From Telopea speciosissima (taxonomy: Eukaryota; Streptophyta; Magnoliopsida; Proteales; Proteaceae): 64,000 nucleotides of DNA. Below are positions 32,760 to 44,086 of this stretch, in pieces. Location of the stretch: positions 50,707,043 to 50,771,042 of the forward strand of contig NC_057926.1 in assembly GCF_018873765.1 (NCBI RefSeq), written 5' to 3'. The position numbers were made by a program, and so were the translations under genes. Below the pieces are notes generated by a model, which saw nothing but the letters and a program-made list of their open reading frames with translations, had not been told where the DNA came from and searched no databases. Each line of letters starts with the position of its first letter. Positions within the stretch are counted from its first letter, which is position 1.

Positions 32760-34930
32760 CCACCCCCCTCTGGATAATTGACTCTGGTGCCAATTTTCAT
32801 ATGGCATCAGACCCTTCCGTGTTTACTCCTCAAAGCCTTCGTCCCCACACTTCTCCTATTACAATGCCCACTAGACAAACCAGTTTGGTTACCCACATTG
32901 GCACATACCATCCTCTTCCCAATTTAACTTTACATGATGTACTTCTCGTTCCATCTTTTAATTTTAATCTACTATCTGTAGCACAACTTTCTAAGACATT
33001 GAATGGTTCCATCAATTTTTTCTCAACCCATTGTGTTCTACAGGACCTACAAACAAAGGAGACGATTGGATTGGGCAAAGCGCGCGGTGGTTTGTACTTC
33101 TTTCCTTCCAATTGTTACTAGTTCACCCACTCCGCTGCCCACACCTTCACTGAGTCCACAACCTTCCCTTCCTATTGTTACTGGTTCAACCCCCATTAAT
33201 GCTTTGCCATCCCCTCCAACTCGACCAATATGATCTCGACAGCCACCGGCGCACTTGAAGGATTACCACTGCCACGCTTCTCAACTCCAATCATCGCCAT
33301 CCACTGTAGGTACTCTAAGCCCTATTGATTCTTCTTTATATTATGATAATCTCTCTACTTCTCACCTTAAGTATATCAAGTCTTTATCTTCCCACATAGA
33401 ACCTACCAGCTTTGCCAAAGCAGTGTCATCACCCGATTGGAAGACAGCCATGCAAACTGAAATAGAGGCACTGGAATAGAACCACACATGGTCCCTTGTA
33501 CCTTTACCAACAAATGTCAAACCCATTGGATGCAAATGGGTATACAAAATAAAACGTCATGCTGACGGTTCCATTGAACGGTACAAAGCACGCTTGGTGG
33601 CAAAGGGTTACACACAAACTAAAGGTATTGATTTTCATGAAACATATGCTCCTGTTGCCAAGCTCACTCATCGTCCGTGCTTTACTTGCCATTGCCGTGG
33701 AAAGACGGACACTTCACCAACTTGATGTCAATAACGCTTTCTTACATGGTGATCTTGATGAATTAGTTTACATGAAATTGCCACCTGGCCATCACCGGAA
33801 GGGGGAGCATATGGTTTGTCGCTTGAATAAGTCTCTTTACGGTCTCAAGCAAGCATCTCGAAACTAGTTTGCCAAATTTTCTACTGCTCTCGTGGGACTT
33901 GGTTTCACTCAGTCCAAGTCTGACTACTCTCTCTTCTTTAAAGGAACAGGATTGAATGCTCTGTTTGTGCTCGTCTATATGGACGATATTCTAGTTGCAG
34001 GGCCTAACTCCAATGCCATATTGGCCTTAAAAGCAACTATCCAAAAACAGTTTCGCACAAAGGATCTCGGCCCTTTGAAATATTTTCTTGATTTAGAAGT
34101 GGCCCGCTCAAAGAAAGGGATGTTCTTAAACTAAAGGAAATATGCTCTTGACATCATCTCTGATATTGGACTTACTGGTGCCCGTCCCGTTGAGTTTCCC
34201 ATGGAGCATAATCTAAAATTGACAACCACTGATGGTGATTTACTGCCAGATGCAACACGATATCGCCGCTTGATTGGGCGACTGATTTACCTCACCATCA
34301 CAAGACCCGATATTGTCCATACTGTGAATCTCTTAAGTCAATTTATGAGCCAACCACGGCAACCCCACATGGATGCTGCGACTCGTTTACTCCGTTATAT
34401 TAATGGTTCCCCAGGTCAAGGTATCTTATTGTCTACGGATAGCTCCTTGTCTCTTCAAGCCTACTATGATTCCGATTGGGAAAGTTGTCCTAATACATGC
34501 CGTTCCACTATGGGATATTGTGTTTTCCTAGGATCAAGTCCAATCTCGTGGAAATCAAAAAAGCAACACACTATCTCTCGATCCTCTGCAGAGGCCGAGT
34601 ACAGGGCCATGGCTGTTGCAACCTGCGAATTGATATGGTTGACTTCTCTACTTTGAGATCTTGGTGTCCAGCCACCTCAACCCATTACTTTATTTTGTGA
34701 TAATCAAGCTGCCATGCACATTGCGGCAAACCCAGTGTTTCATGAACGCACAAATCACATCGAGATAGACTGCCATATTGTCCGTGATAATATCCAAAAT
34801 GGGCTACTTCAAACTCAATATATTCCCAGTGCTGCACAACTAGCTGACATCTTCACCAAATCCTTGGGCAAAGAATTGTTTATATCACATAGGTCCAAGT
34901 TGGGGGTTCTTGACATTCACTCGCCCAACT
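32760..34930 (+). pseudogene. Copia pol remnant: protease, reverse transcriptase, RNase H; no integrase
   Basis: Protease begins at WIIDSGAN (about 32775, catalytic D-S-G). A gag-pre-integrase tail GLGKARGGLYFFP ends at about 33115. From there the sequence passes straight to the proline/serine linker that normally follows integrase, so the HHCC and DDE core are deleted. Reverse transcriptase runs from about 33480 ([12 protein letters not shown]) with YMDD at about 33978-33990. RNase H has DSDWESCPNTCRSTMGYCVF (about 34470) and later [20 protein letters not shown]. In-frame stops or frameshifts lie at about 33477, 33665, 33865, 34132 and 34655. Confidence 0.82.
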
Positions 34931-34940
34931 TGAGGGGGAG

Positions 34941-35122
34941 TATTGGACTTAATTACCTGGCTCAAATCAAGTCTCCTAGTCGTATAGATAAACCTCACCA
35001 ATCGTGATGATATTCTTTCCTTTTTCTTTCATTCTTATCCTCAATCAATGGGATCTCATACTCTATATATGTAATCAGTCATAGATAATGGAATCATCCA
35101 ATTATTCACTATCAACTGCACA
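34941..35122 (+). repeat. 3' LTR of the 3.6-kb copia element
   Basis: Follows the polypurine tract and matches 31509-31690 along its full length, with scattered substitutions and small changes near the 3' end. Confidence 0.82.
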
Positions 35123-36284
35123 ATCGGATCGAGCTCCCACTACTATCAACCTCGAACTCTATAGCATATTCACGTACTGAGCAGACACCATTTGATTTTC
35201 TTATTCGCTTCGATGTAAGATCTAAGAAAGTAACGAGAAAACTTCTCCTTTTCTTCGTCGAAGCAAATCGACAGATGAAATCTTGATCGATAGCAACATT
35301 GCACGATGGATCAGGACATCGCAGCATCAAACATTGAGGTCCATCATTAATTGATGTGGTAATATAACCCGCCAACATGACACATAGAAGAGATGGCCAC
35401 AAACAATGCAGCCATCTTATCAAGAGAATAAATCTCAAAATGATTCCGTAAGTAATTTCTTTACCCTTTTTCGAATTTCAACGATTGGTTTCTCTAATAA
35501 ACCAACAACTTTGCGTACTTTCTCCTCGCTCAGAAACCATGCTTCGTGAAGTTTATTGATACTCCAATTATAGTGGTGCATAAAGATACTTGACCAAGCT
35601 TTTGATATTGAAAGCACAGTAGAGATCGTTGTAATAACTTCTTCTTGGCGTCGATGTATATCTTCCTCGCTCAATATGGTGTAGTTCTGCTGCTGTGGTT
35701 GCAACTTCTTAACATTATAATCAAAAGAATCACCAACACCAAACACATCATCCTCTGAATCCGTATCCCTATAATTCGCATCCTCATAGGCATAATCCTC
35801 TGATTCCATATCCCTATTTCTAATGCTCAAAACCCTTGTCACCCAATATGACAAAACCCTAGAATTTCTAAAGCTCTAAAGCTCGAAGAACCCTTGTCAC
35901 CCCAGTACAAAACAAACCCCCAAAAACACAGAAACAACACCAAAAAGAACATCAAGATTCGATTGAAGAACGAATCGAGAATTGTCTTTGATTTTGGGGG
36001 CGGGGATTGCGACTGAGATCGACTTGAGTTTTTCTACCAAAAACCTCAAGTAGTTTTTGGAAAAAAATCTTATCCTTCTTTTTTTGATTTAGGCGAAAGA
36101 GACTAACAAATGGACGAAATTTTGCCAAATTATTCCAATTCATTAGGTGCGAGCCCAGGTGGAATATAAAAGACTCTCCTCTAGTCTCCTTCCACTTAAA
36201 AACCCTATCACTTAACTCTCCTAGTCTCCTACGATTTTTGGAAGACGTTTTTTACATGTGGGACCTTATTTGTTTATATTTTTT

Positions 36285-36765
36285 TGGTAGTAATAGGCAG
36301 ATTTATTGATACTGTCGTGTATTACACATGGATGGAGAAAAAACTAATTAAATCCATTAACCATGGATATGAAACATGCCATACTCAACTGACATTGACT
36401 TACTTGCCAGGGAATCGGCCAAGCTATTTTGCTCCCTTAAAGGATGATAAATGATGAACATCATCCAAAATAGGTTTGAGAGTTAAAGGAGGAGAAACAT
36501 CACTGTGTTGGAGATAATTCGATCATAATCGCCTGCTGGTCCGATTCCACCATCAAGCAACTATATCCTTCAGAAATCCCTTCCAATAACATAGACCGTA
36601 TAGCCAATGCCTCAACTTCAATAGCTGTATGAAAGTTATAAGGCATAGACACAACAAGCAAAATATCACCCAGATGATTCCTGTAGATCAACCCCAAACC
36701 ACCAGAATCTGAATTATATTTTAGACTAGCATCACAATTCGCTTTTACCCAATTCTCTAGTCCTA
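36285..36765 (-). mobile_element. L1-like LINE 3' fragment with RNase H domain
   Basis: On the minus strand the frame reads NWVKANCDASLKYNSDSGG, then GLIYRNHLGD, AIEVEALAIRSMLLEG and LMVESDQQAI. This is the RNase H domain found at the C-terminus of plant L1 elements, including the D, E and D acidic positions. A decayed tail and poly-A (plus-strand T run at 36288) follow. It is 5'-truncated. The paralogous site upstream of copy C (about 41790-41810) lacks it. Confidence 0.7.
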
Positions 36766-38394
36766 CGATTCTTCTACCCTCCTAGGAGGGTAGGACTTTT
36801 TAATCAGTTAACATTTCTTTTTCTCACTCGCAGGCACACACACGTAACGTTCGATCTCTAAAGTACCCACTATTCCACATATTGAGAGTCAGTTTGATCA
36901 TTGATGAAAGGATTGCTCCATTTTTAACACCCCCCCCCCCCAAAAAAAAAGGATTGCTCCATGTGGCTTAGAAAGGCTAAACCGTTCTGAGAGGACATTC
37001 ACCTTTGCTTATTTATAAATTGGGATGAAGAACGCCACTCAGTCGCACAGCGCACACCCCTGAAAAGGACTAGGGGTGCGTTTGTAATTTCACGTACAGG
37101 TGTGTTTGTGTGTAGGTACACGTCGTGATGCATGATGGGTTAGCATTTCTTATCCCTATGGTAGAGCCGGGAGTTTGACTCCTGTGCCCAGACACAGGAT
37201 CCCGTGAAATGATCGTTGTGCCCCCAATAAAATGGAAATTCCATCTTTGTTGATGTTTCTACGTGCATTCTCATTGGCCCACGTGTTGGTGCAGGGGATG
37301 CGCTCCCACACTGAAAATACTCCCACGATTTGCTATAAATTTAATGGAGTGTGGCTCCTGCAACCATACAACCCCCTTGAAATGATTGTACTAGCGCGGG
37401 CTGCGCTCTCGGTCAAAGAAATCTAATCTTCCAATATATAATTCTCTGTTGCAAAGCATTGATCTATAACTCCTCTATAAAAAATCAAGTTGAACTTTCA
37501 ATTAATCATCTCACCAAGGTTTTCACTTAACTTCTTCCTACTCATATGATGAAAATACTTTTTTAAATGAGATTCCATTGGTAGCATTCGGTTAGATGTT
37601 CAATAATCAAGTTAATCATTCAGTCTGGATTACCAAAAAGTAGGAGACTCCATTGTACGAGTTCGAATCAGACCTTGTGTTTGGTATGCATTCTTGGAAT
37701 GCATTCTAGGCCAATTTCTCATTCTTGGATGATAAAAACAACTATTTTTATCATTCAATAATGTGAAATCAACCTAGAATGCATTATGAGAATGCATACC
37801 AAACACTGCCTAATGTTGAGGGACATTCGGTTAAATGAGCAAGTCTTTGTTGAACAGTTTTTCCCTTTAAACTATCGATATTTTATTTTTGGACCATTGT
37901 GCCCTCTCCCTATTTGATACCATTGATATAGTCTCAAATCTCAATCAGGTATTAGTATTGGCCATCTGATTAGGATAATGCTCTAGAGCCAAAATAATTA
38001 AACAAATTAAATTACAAATATACTTCATTAAAATCCCACATTCTTCCTTTTTAATTTTTTTTAAACAAAACTTAATTACTTACGAAAATAAAGCAATTTT
38101 AAAAGAAAACAATTTGTAGTGTGGTGCAATTCGGGGTGGAAATGTCGAGACCTAGCAGGCGTGATATCCAACAGTTCCAACTGCGAGAAGAAAAAAAACT
38201 AGGCCGGTGCAACGCGGACCGTTGGATATCATGTCTGCCAGTGTCAATCTCTCCACACCGAACTGCACTGCACTACACCATGGGGGAATAGGAGAGGATT
38301 TTAATCCATCGATTTATATAATAGCTAAGAGTGTCACTACACATTTATGGTCAATAGAGATCTCTTGAGTTTTGACAAGACAAACATAATTAAT

Positions 38395-38590
38395 ACTTGG
38401 GGAAAAAGAACGCTATATGGTTGCACATTGCACGCCCCTTGCACTTTGGCACAGAGGCACACAAAATGACTGTTGTACCCCCTAGAACCTTGGAAATGAT
38501 CGGGGATGTGGCGGTGATTTTGCGTACCCCTGTGTCAAGGCAAAGGGGCGGTGTGCATTGCACGAACTGGTGGTGTTCTTTCTCCCTAAT
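38395..38590. mobile_element. Fold-back element
   Basis: Outer arms of the type TTGGGGAAAAAGAACGC and inner arms around 'ggcacacaaaatgac' / 'gattttgcgtacccc' are inverted. A paralogous copy is at 43918-44086. Confidence 0.6.
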
Positions 38591-38700
38591 ACTTGGGAAA
38601 AAGAATTGTCTAAGTGTGTGGCTTACGCCAGCTCTCCCATGTGTCTCTTGCTCTGTCCCTTCCGCAATTGAAAAACATACATAGGGAGCATTAGCGTAGA

Positions 38701-39058
38701 CCATGCTCCCGTACAGACCATGCTCCCATACAGAGGAAAGAGAAATTCTAAAATTAGTAGGCTATGGATTCATAAATATAATTAGGAAAATTAAAGATCA
38801 AAACCTCAACTATGCAGTAGTAATAACTATAAATTGAGATACAACATGTCGTGCCAAATTAGCCAAATTAATTAACAAATTTTAAGGTTGAATTTGATTT
38901 TTCCCCCCTCGTAATGTTATAGTTTTTTATTAAATTAAATTCCTCACAAATCCTCTTTTTTTTGGGGGGGGGGGTGAGTCTCAACTTTATTGGCAACCAA
39001 AAAAAACACAAGAGGGAAGAACAAGAATATATGTATTGGCGCCTAAATTATCGATCTC
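38701..39058. other. Unassigned spacer with G-run
   Basis: AT-rich, then a T8-G12 junction at about 38960 followed by a LINE-tail-like 'gtgagtctcaactttattgg'. Otherwise nothing recognised. Confidence 0.4.
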
Positions 39059-39238
39059 GGATTCGGCTCCTCTACCACTAGACAACCAAGCAACCATTGT
39101 GCTGCCCACACCCAAATGGGGGTGAAATGACTGTCCTACCCACTATGCCAGCATCCTATTTAGGTGGGGTCCACGCCCCTATCGTGGTGTAGGCAGCACA
39201 ATGGCTGCTACCTGCCCGGCCATAGAGGATCCAAATCC
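39059..39238. mobile_element. MULE-like MITE, 180 bp
   Basis: The arms start GGATTCGGCTCCTCTA on the left and, inverted, GGATTTGGATCCTCTA on the right, with 'attgtgctgcc' deeper in both. Flanks ATCGATCTC (39050-39058) and ATCAATCTC (39239-39247) form a 9-bp target duplication with one mismatch, typical of Mutator-like elements. Confidence 0.75.
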
Positions 39239-39320
39239 ATCAATCTCATAGACAGACCTAAGGGATCGAAGAAACAGCCCTAGAAAGCAAAACCTAAGGC
39301 GGCAACCAAAGTTACAAAGC

Positions 39321-40230
39321 AAATCAACAGAACCAAGAGAAAGAACACTCATCAAATCAGAACCGCCAGAGAAGGTCAATGCCGGTTCTAGACTACATGG
39401 ACACCCCAATTCCCGACAAGGAACCCATTAGAGGTTATCTAGTTCTCTTTGAAGATCACATCCAAGCAACTATGAATGTCATGTCGATATCGGCTTTTAA
39501 AGCTTTACAACAAAAACAACAATAATGAAGCACCACAATCATTCGGTTGCTTGAGGAATTGATTGGCTGTGGGGAGCGTGTCAACCAAGCAACACCAATT
39601 GTGGATTAAGTTTCCCTCGACTCCCATTCAACACCAAGTAGTGAAGGAATGTATATATATACCTTTTTCCGCCTTGATCTCCCTCCCCTCGGTGAATGGG
39701 AGTGGAGGAAAACTAAGTCCTATATATACCACACTCCCCCTCAAAGACCTCTTCTGCATATATAAATAAATAATAAATATATATATGTATTGTTGTAGCC
39801 AAGGTTGCACCCTTTGGCGATAACAAGTTGCATCCTATATTCAAATCCTTTTTATCACATACAGATATCCTAAGAGGAAAGGATGGTTTTTCAGCTTCTC
39901 CTTTTTTTTTTCACTTTCTCTACCTTATCAATGCAGTCACAAATACTGACCAAGATGCACTATGGTAGGTTTTATCTTCTAGAAATTTATCCTCTCAAGT
40001 GTCACTTAAGAATCCATCCGTCCACCCAACACTTGAGAGGATAAAAAGACGTCACCACCCCATGTTTTAACGGTTGGATTCTTAAGTATGGTGCACCGCA
40101 CTTGAGAAGAAGAAAATCCTTTATCTTCCTCCCTACGAGGAAAAAATTTGCATTACCTTATTGAATGGATATCACAAGAAAGCAGATAAGTCTTTAAAGA
40201 ACGAAATTTTGCTGCTATCGGGGTTGCAGG
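39321..40230. other. Unassigned spacer
   Basis: No gene recognised. A local inverted pair with 'cactt(g)agaggataaa' lies around 39990-40050. Confidence 0.4.
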
Positions 40231-40518
40231 AATATTGTTCCTGCTACCCGGTTCACAGCAAAAGAAATGAATACAAAAAGGGTATTTTGGAAAATACTAT
40301 AACCCATGAAGATATTTGTGAACCCTGAGAGGAAGTGAATTATTCAATTTCTTTGGGTACAAGCCCAGGTAACAAGAACACATTCCTGCAACCTGAGTAG
40401 TAGCTAAAAATTTTCCATCTTAAAAGTAGGGGAGCAGCTAACTACAATCTTATGTACCACGACGGGCACATGCAAGAAAGAAATCAGTACAGAGATTTCT
40501 CAAATATATTTATATTAA
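40231..40518 (-). repeat. 3' flank of ARIADNE copy C, paralogous to 44087-44343
   Basis: 'gttcctgctacc', 'aaagaaatga', 'aaaaagggtatttt', 'ggggagcagctaactacaat' and 'agaaagaaatcagtacaga' recur in the same order in the D flank. This shows that the sequence meeting the truncated C gene is its own former 3' flank. Confidence 0.75.
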
Positions 40519-41367
40519 CCACTTGGGACAAGGTTTGGTATAAGCTAATATCCAATTCACATTTTCACCTTCAGAACTATGCTTCAACATCCATTTAGCC
40601 ACGGTGTCACAATCCACCGGCCGGTGAATTTCCTCGGTGCAACTCCAGCAAAAGCTATATGAACAGCGACAAGTAACATCAGAGCTTTCACTACTACCAA
40701 CCTCAAACTCTATAGCATATCCACAACCTGGAGCAGGACACCATTTGATTTTCCTATTTGTTTCGATATAAGATCTAAGAAGGTAAAGAGAAAACTTCTC
40801 CTTTTCTTTGTCGGAAGCGAATCGATCGATGAAATCTTGATCGATAGCTACATTGCAGGATGGATCAGGACATCGCAGCATCAAACATTGAGGTCCATCA
40901 TTAATTGATGTGCTAATATAACCTGCCCAACATGAAACACAGAAGAGATGGCCACAAACAGAGGCAGCCATCTTATCAAGAGAATTAATTTCAAAACAGA
41001 TTCCACAAGTAAGTTCTTTGACCTTTTCTGGGATTTCAACGATTGGTTGCTCTAATAAACCAACAGCTTTGCGTACTTTCTCCACGTCTGCAAACCATGC
41101 TTCGTGAACTTTACTGGTACTCCAATTATAGTGGCGCATCAGAATACTTGACCAAGCTTTTGATATTGAAAGCACAGCAGATATCGTTGTAATATCTTCA
41201 TCTTGGCGTCGACGTGTATCTTCCTCACTCAGTATGGTGTAGTTCTGCCGCGGTGGATGCAACTTCTTGACATTATAATCAAGAGAATCACCATCATCAA
41301 ACTCATCATCTTCTGAATCCATATCCCTATAATTCCCATCCTCATAGGCATAATCCTCTGAATTCAT
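40510..41367 (-). CDS. Truncated ARIADNE protein (copy C): RING1-IBR without RING2
   Basis: From MNSEDYAYED (41367) an open frame of 285 codons runs through the acidic N-terminus, RING1 ([24 protein letters not shown]) and a complete IBR ([19 protein letters not shown]). It reads the first RING2 cysteine pair only as CPKW and then stops. The catalytic cysteine, the rest of RING2 and the Ariadne domain are missing, removed by a deletion of about 770 bp that joins codons to the former 3' flank near 40519. An in-frame upstream ATG at 41424 exists, but paralogues support 41367. If translated it could bind an E2 but not transfer ubiquitin; otherwise it is a pseudogene. Confidence 0.8.
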   Translation of the reverse strand: MNSEDYAYEDGNYRDMDSEDDEFDDGDSLDYNVKKLHPPRQNYTILSEEDTRRRQDEDITTISAVLSISKAWSSILMRHYNWSTSKVHEAWFADVEKVRKAVGLLEQPIVEIPEKVKELTCGICFEINSLDKMAASVCGHLFCVSCWAGYISTSINDGPQCLMLRCPDPSCNVAIDQDFIDRFASDKEKEKFSLYLLRSYIETNRKIKWCPAPGCGYAIEFEVGSSESSDVTCRCSYSFCWSCTEEIHRPVDCDTVAKWMLKHSSEGENVNWILAYTKPCPKWLI

Positions 41368-41852
41368 ATCCCTAAACGAATGATCCAGAAACCCTAGAAG
41401 GAGAAGATTTGATTGAAGAATCAATCAAGAATTATCATCGGTTTTTTAGGGCGGGGATTGCGACTGAGATCGACTTGAGTTTTTCGACCAAAAACCTCAA
41501 GTCGTTTTTGGAAGAAAATCTTATCCTTCTTATTTTGTTTAGGCGAAAGAGATCACATGGACGATTGCAAGAACTTTCCTGCTACGTCGGCTTGCTGCCA
41601 AAGACACGTAACCTTGAAGGATATTTTCTCAACGATATCTCTAAAAATGGGGAATTGAATTTTTCTAATTCATTGGCTGCGATCCCAGGTAGAATATAAA
41701 AGACTCTCCTCTAGTCTCCTTCTACTTAAAAACCCTATCACTTAACTCTCCTAGTCTCTTACTAATTTTGGAAGACGTTTTCTACACGGAGACCGTATCA
41801 GTTAACTTTTCTAGTGTCCTATGACTCTTCTACTCTCCAAGAACTTTTTAAT

Positions 41853-42167
41853 GGACTTGGGTTTCCTCCAGCTGTGGCGGGAGATGGTCCGATGGAGGGT
41901 CCAGCCCGGATTATTATCCTTTCCAATAGTTTGAACTCAACATATATAGTCAATGAGCTCGGACTATCATGTGTCGGACATCCACACTAGCACTGTCGCA
42001 CTACCAAGCTTTAGGGAATTGAAGAGGATAATTTTTCGTTCAGCCCAACAAAAACAGGGGGTGTTTGGTCATTTCACAGGGGACCCACCTCGAAAATGAC
42101 CAAACACCCCCGTTTTTGCTGGGCTGGACCCTCCAGCACCCGCCACATTTGGAGGAGAGCCAAATTG
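41853..42167. mobile_element. MITE, 315 bp, with perfect 9-bp target duplication
   Basis: CTTTTTAAT occurs at 41844-41852 and 42168-42176. Inverted arms carry 'tcctcca..tgtggcggg' and 'ggagggtccagccc'. The B flank has the undisturbed site (CTTTTTAAT at about 36808-36816). Confidence 0.8.
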
Positions 42168-43139
42168 CTTTTTAATCCTTAAAATCTTATTTTTTTCTAA
42201 CTCGCACACACACACACACTTAACGTTCAATCTCTAAATTACCCAGTTCCAAAAAAAAAAAAAAAATTTCTAAATTACCCACTAGTTCACATATTTACTA
42301 TTTAGAGTCAGTCTGACCATTGATGAAAGGATTGCTCCATTTTGGTTAGAAAGGCTAAACGTTCTGAGAGGACATTCGATATCTTTGCTTATTTTATAAA
42401 TTGGGATAAAAAACGTCACCCGGTCGCACAATGCACGATATGACCAGCACACCCCTGGAAAGGTAGAGAGGACTAGGGATGTGTAAATCATTTTGCGCAC
42501 CGCTGTGTCTGGACGTAGGTACACGTCATGCTGCACGACGGGTTATTGTTCCTTATCCCTATGGTAGAGCAGGGAGTTTGGCTCCTGCGCCCAGACATAG
42601 GATCCCGGGAATGATTGTCGTACCCCCAATGAAAATGGAAATCCCATCCTTGTTGATGTTTCTACGTGCTAGTTCAGGGGACACACTGCCACACAAAAAA
42701 CACTCCCGCCATTTGCTATATATTTAATGAAGTATGGTTCCTGCTCCTAGACATAGGCCCTCGTGAAATGATAGTACTAGCGCGCCTGTGCTCCCGGTCA
42801 AAGAAATCTAATCTCTCCATACATACTTCTCTGTTATGCAAAGCATTGATCTATAATCGCCCTATAATTAATCAAGTTGATCTTTCTATTAATCATCTTA
42901 CCAAGGTTTTCATTTAACTTCTTCCAACTCATATGATGAAAATATTATTTTAAAAGAGATTCCATTGGTAGCATTCGGTTAGATGTTCAATAATCAAGTT
43001 AATCTTTCAGTCTGGATTATCAAAAAGTAGGAGACTCCATTGGTAGCATGGCCAAGTTTGCATTCTGAGTGTACGAGTTTGAACCAGATCCTGTGTTTGA
43101 TATGCATTACTACAATGCATTCTAGGTCAAATTCTCATT

Positions 43140-43268
43140 AAAAAAAGGCCGTACCCAGTGCACAAGGCTTCCACGTTTAGCAGGGTCAGGGGAGGGTCAA
43201 ATGTATACAGCCTTACCCCTGTTTCCAGAGAAGCTCCTTGCTAAACGCGGGAGCCTTGTGCACTAGGT
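43140..43268 (-). mobile_element. Au-like SINE with fold-back ends
   Basis: On the minus strand it reads the Au core ('gtttccagagaagctcc' region reversed, then 'ggtaaggctgtatacatttg', 'gaccctcccctgac') and ends in T7. The segments AGTGCACAAGGCTTCC..GTTTAGCA (43157 on) and TGCTAAACGCGGGAGCC..CACT (to 43264) are inverted copies of each other. Target duplications AAATTCTCATT (43129-43139) and AAATTTCTCATT (43269-43280) flank it. The B flank (about 37728) has a single such site. Confidence 0.75.
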
Positions 43269-43917
43269 AAATTTCTCATTCTTGGACGATAAAAACAACT
43301 ATTTTTATTATACGAGAATGCTAAGTCAACCTGGCTAATGTTGAGGGACACTCGGTTAAATGTGCAAGTCTTCTCCTTAAAATATCGATATCAAATTTTT
43401 TGTACCATTTTGCCCTCTCCCTATTTGATATAGTCTCAATTAGGTATTAGTATTGGCCATGGCCAATCTGATTAGGATAATGCTCTAGCGCCGAAATACT
43501 TAAACAAATTAAATTACAAATATGCCTCATTAAAATTCCACATTCTTCCTTTTTTATTTTTTTTAAACAAAACTTAAAGCAATTTTAACGTCGGTTTACG
43601 GAAAACAATCCTCTCCAATTCCCTAAAAGTGTAGTGCGGAATAGTTCGGGGTGGAGATGTCAAGACCTGGCAGGCGTGACATCCAACAATTCCAAGCTCG
43701 AGAAGAAAAAAAAAACCGGGGCGGTGCAACACAAACCATTGGATATCACACCTACTAGTGTCAACCTCTCCACACGGAACTACACCGCCCTACACCATGG
43801 GGGAATTGGAGAGGATTTTAATCCATTGGTTTATATAATAGCTCAGAGTGTCACTGCACATTTATGGTCAATAGAGATCTCTTGAATCTTGACAAGACAA
43901 ACATAATTAATATATAT

Positions 43918-44086
43918 TTGGGGAAAGAGAACGCCATGTGGTCACGCAGCGCACGCTGCCCCTGCAACCTGACACAGGGGCACACAAAATGACAGTTGCA
44001 CCCCCTAGAACCCTGGAAATGACCAGGGATGCGGCGGTCATTTTGCGTGCCCCTGTGTGAGGTCAAAGGGGCTGCGTGTATTGCGC
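43918..44086. mobile_element. Fold-back element
   Basis: Inverted arms with 'cagcgcacgctgcccctg' / 'caaaggggctgcgtgt' and 'ggcacacaaaatgac' / 'gtcattttgcgtgcccc'. Paralogue of 38395-38590. Confidence 0.6.

Larger units (their letters stand above)
31509..35122 (+). mobile_element. Ty1/copia retrotransposon, internally deleted, 3.6 kb
   Basis: Two 182-bp LTRs (31509-31690 and 34941-35122) bound it. TGGTATCAG (primer-binding site) starts at 31691 and a polypurine tract TGAGGGGGAG ends at 34940. Flanks read ATCAG (31504-31508) and ATCGG (35123-35127), an imperfect 5-bp target duplication. The last 8 bp of each LTR differ, so the ends could be 8 bp shorter. The order is gag, protease, gag-pre-integrase, then directly reverse transcriptase and RNase H: the integrase core is missing. 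Several stops make it inactive. It lies in ARIADNE copy B. Confidence 0.88.
30781..35809 (-). pseudogene. ARIADNE RBR E3 ligase copy B, disrupted
   Basis: Reading down from the ATG at 35809, the acidic N-terminus is followed by a frameshift just before RING1 (about 35445, EIRKRVKKLL in place of PEKGKELTC). RING1 follows, with a further frameshift in or near its second half, then the start of the IBR. A copia element (31509-35122) interrupts the IBR. Beyond it (31508 down) come the rest of the IBR, an intact-looking RING2 core with [14 protein letters not shown] at 31202-31387, and an Ariadne domain segment at about 30834-31142 with frameshifts. The coding remnant stops at 30781 against a second copia LTR, so about the last 60 codons are gone. 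Non-functional. Confidence 0.85.
35945..38600. repeat. 5' flank of ARIADNE copy B, paralogous to 41409-44087
   Basis: From 'gattgaagaa' through 'cggggattgcgactgagatc' to the fold-back element at 38395, the order of motifs matches the flank of copy C, with lower identity than the large duplication. It contains a LINE insertion absent from the C flank. The C flank in turn has a MITE and a SINE absent here. Confidence 0.75.

Noticed and set aside
41368-41424. Upstream in-frame ATG for ARIADNE copy C (and 46063 for copy D)
   Set aside because: The extra N-terminal residues are unlike those of any paralogue. All five loci align from the acidic MxSED/MDSDD start.
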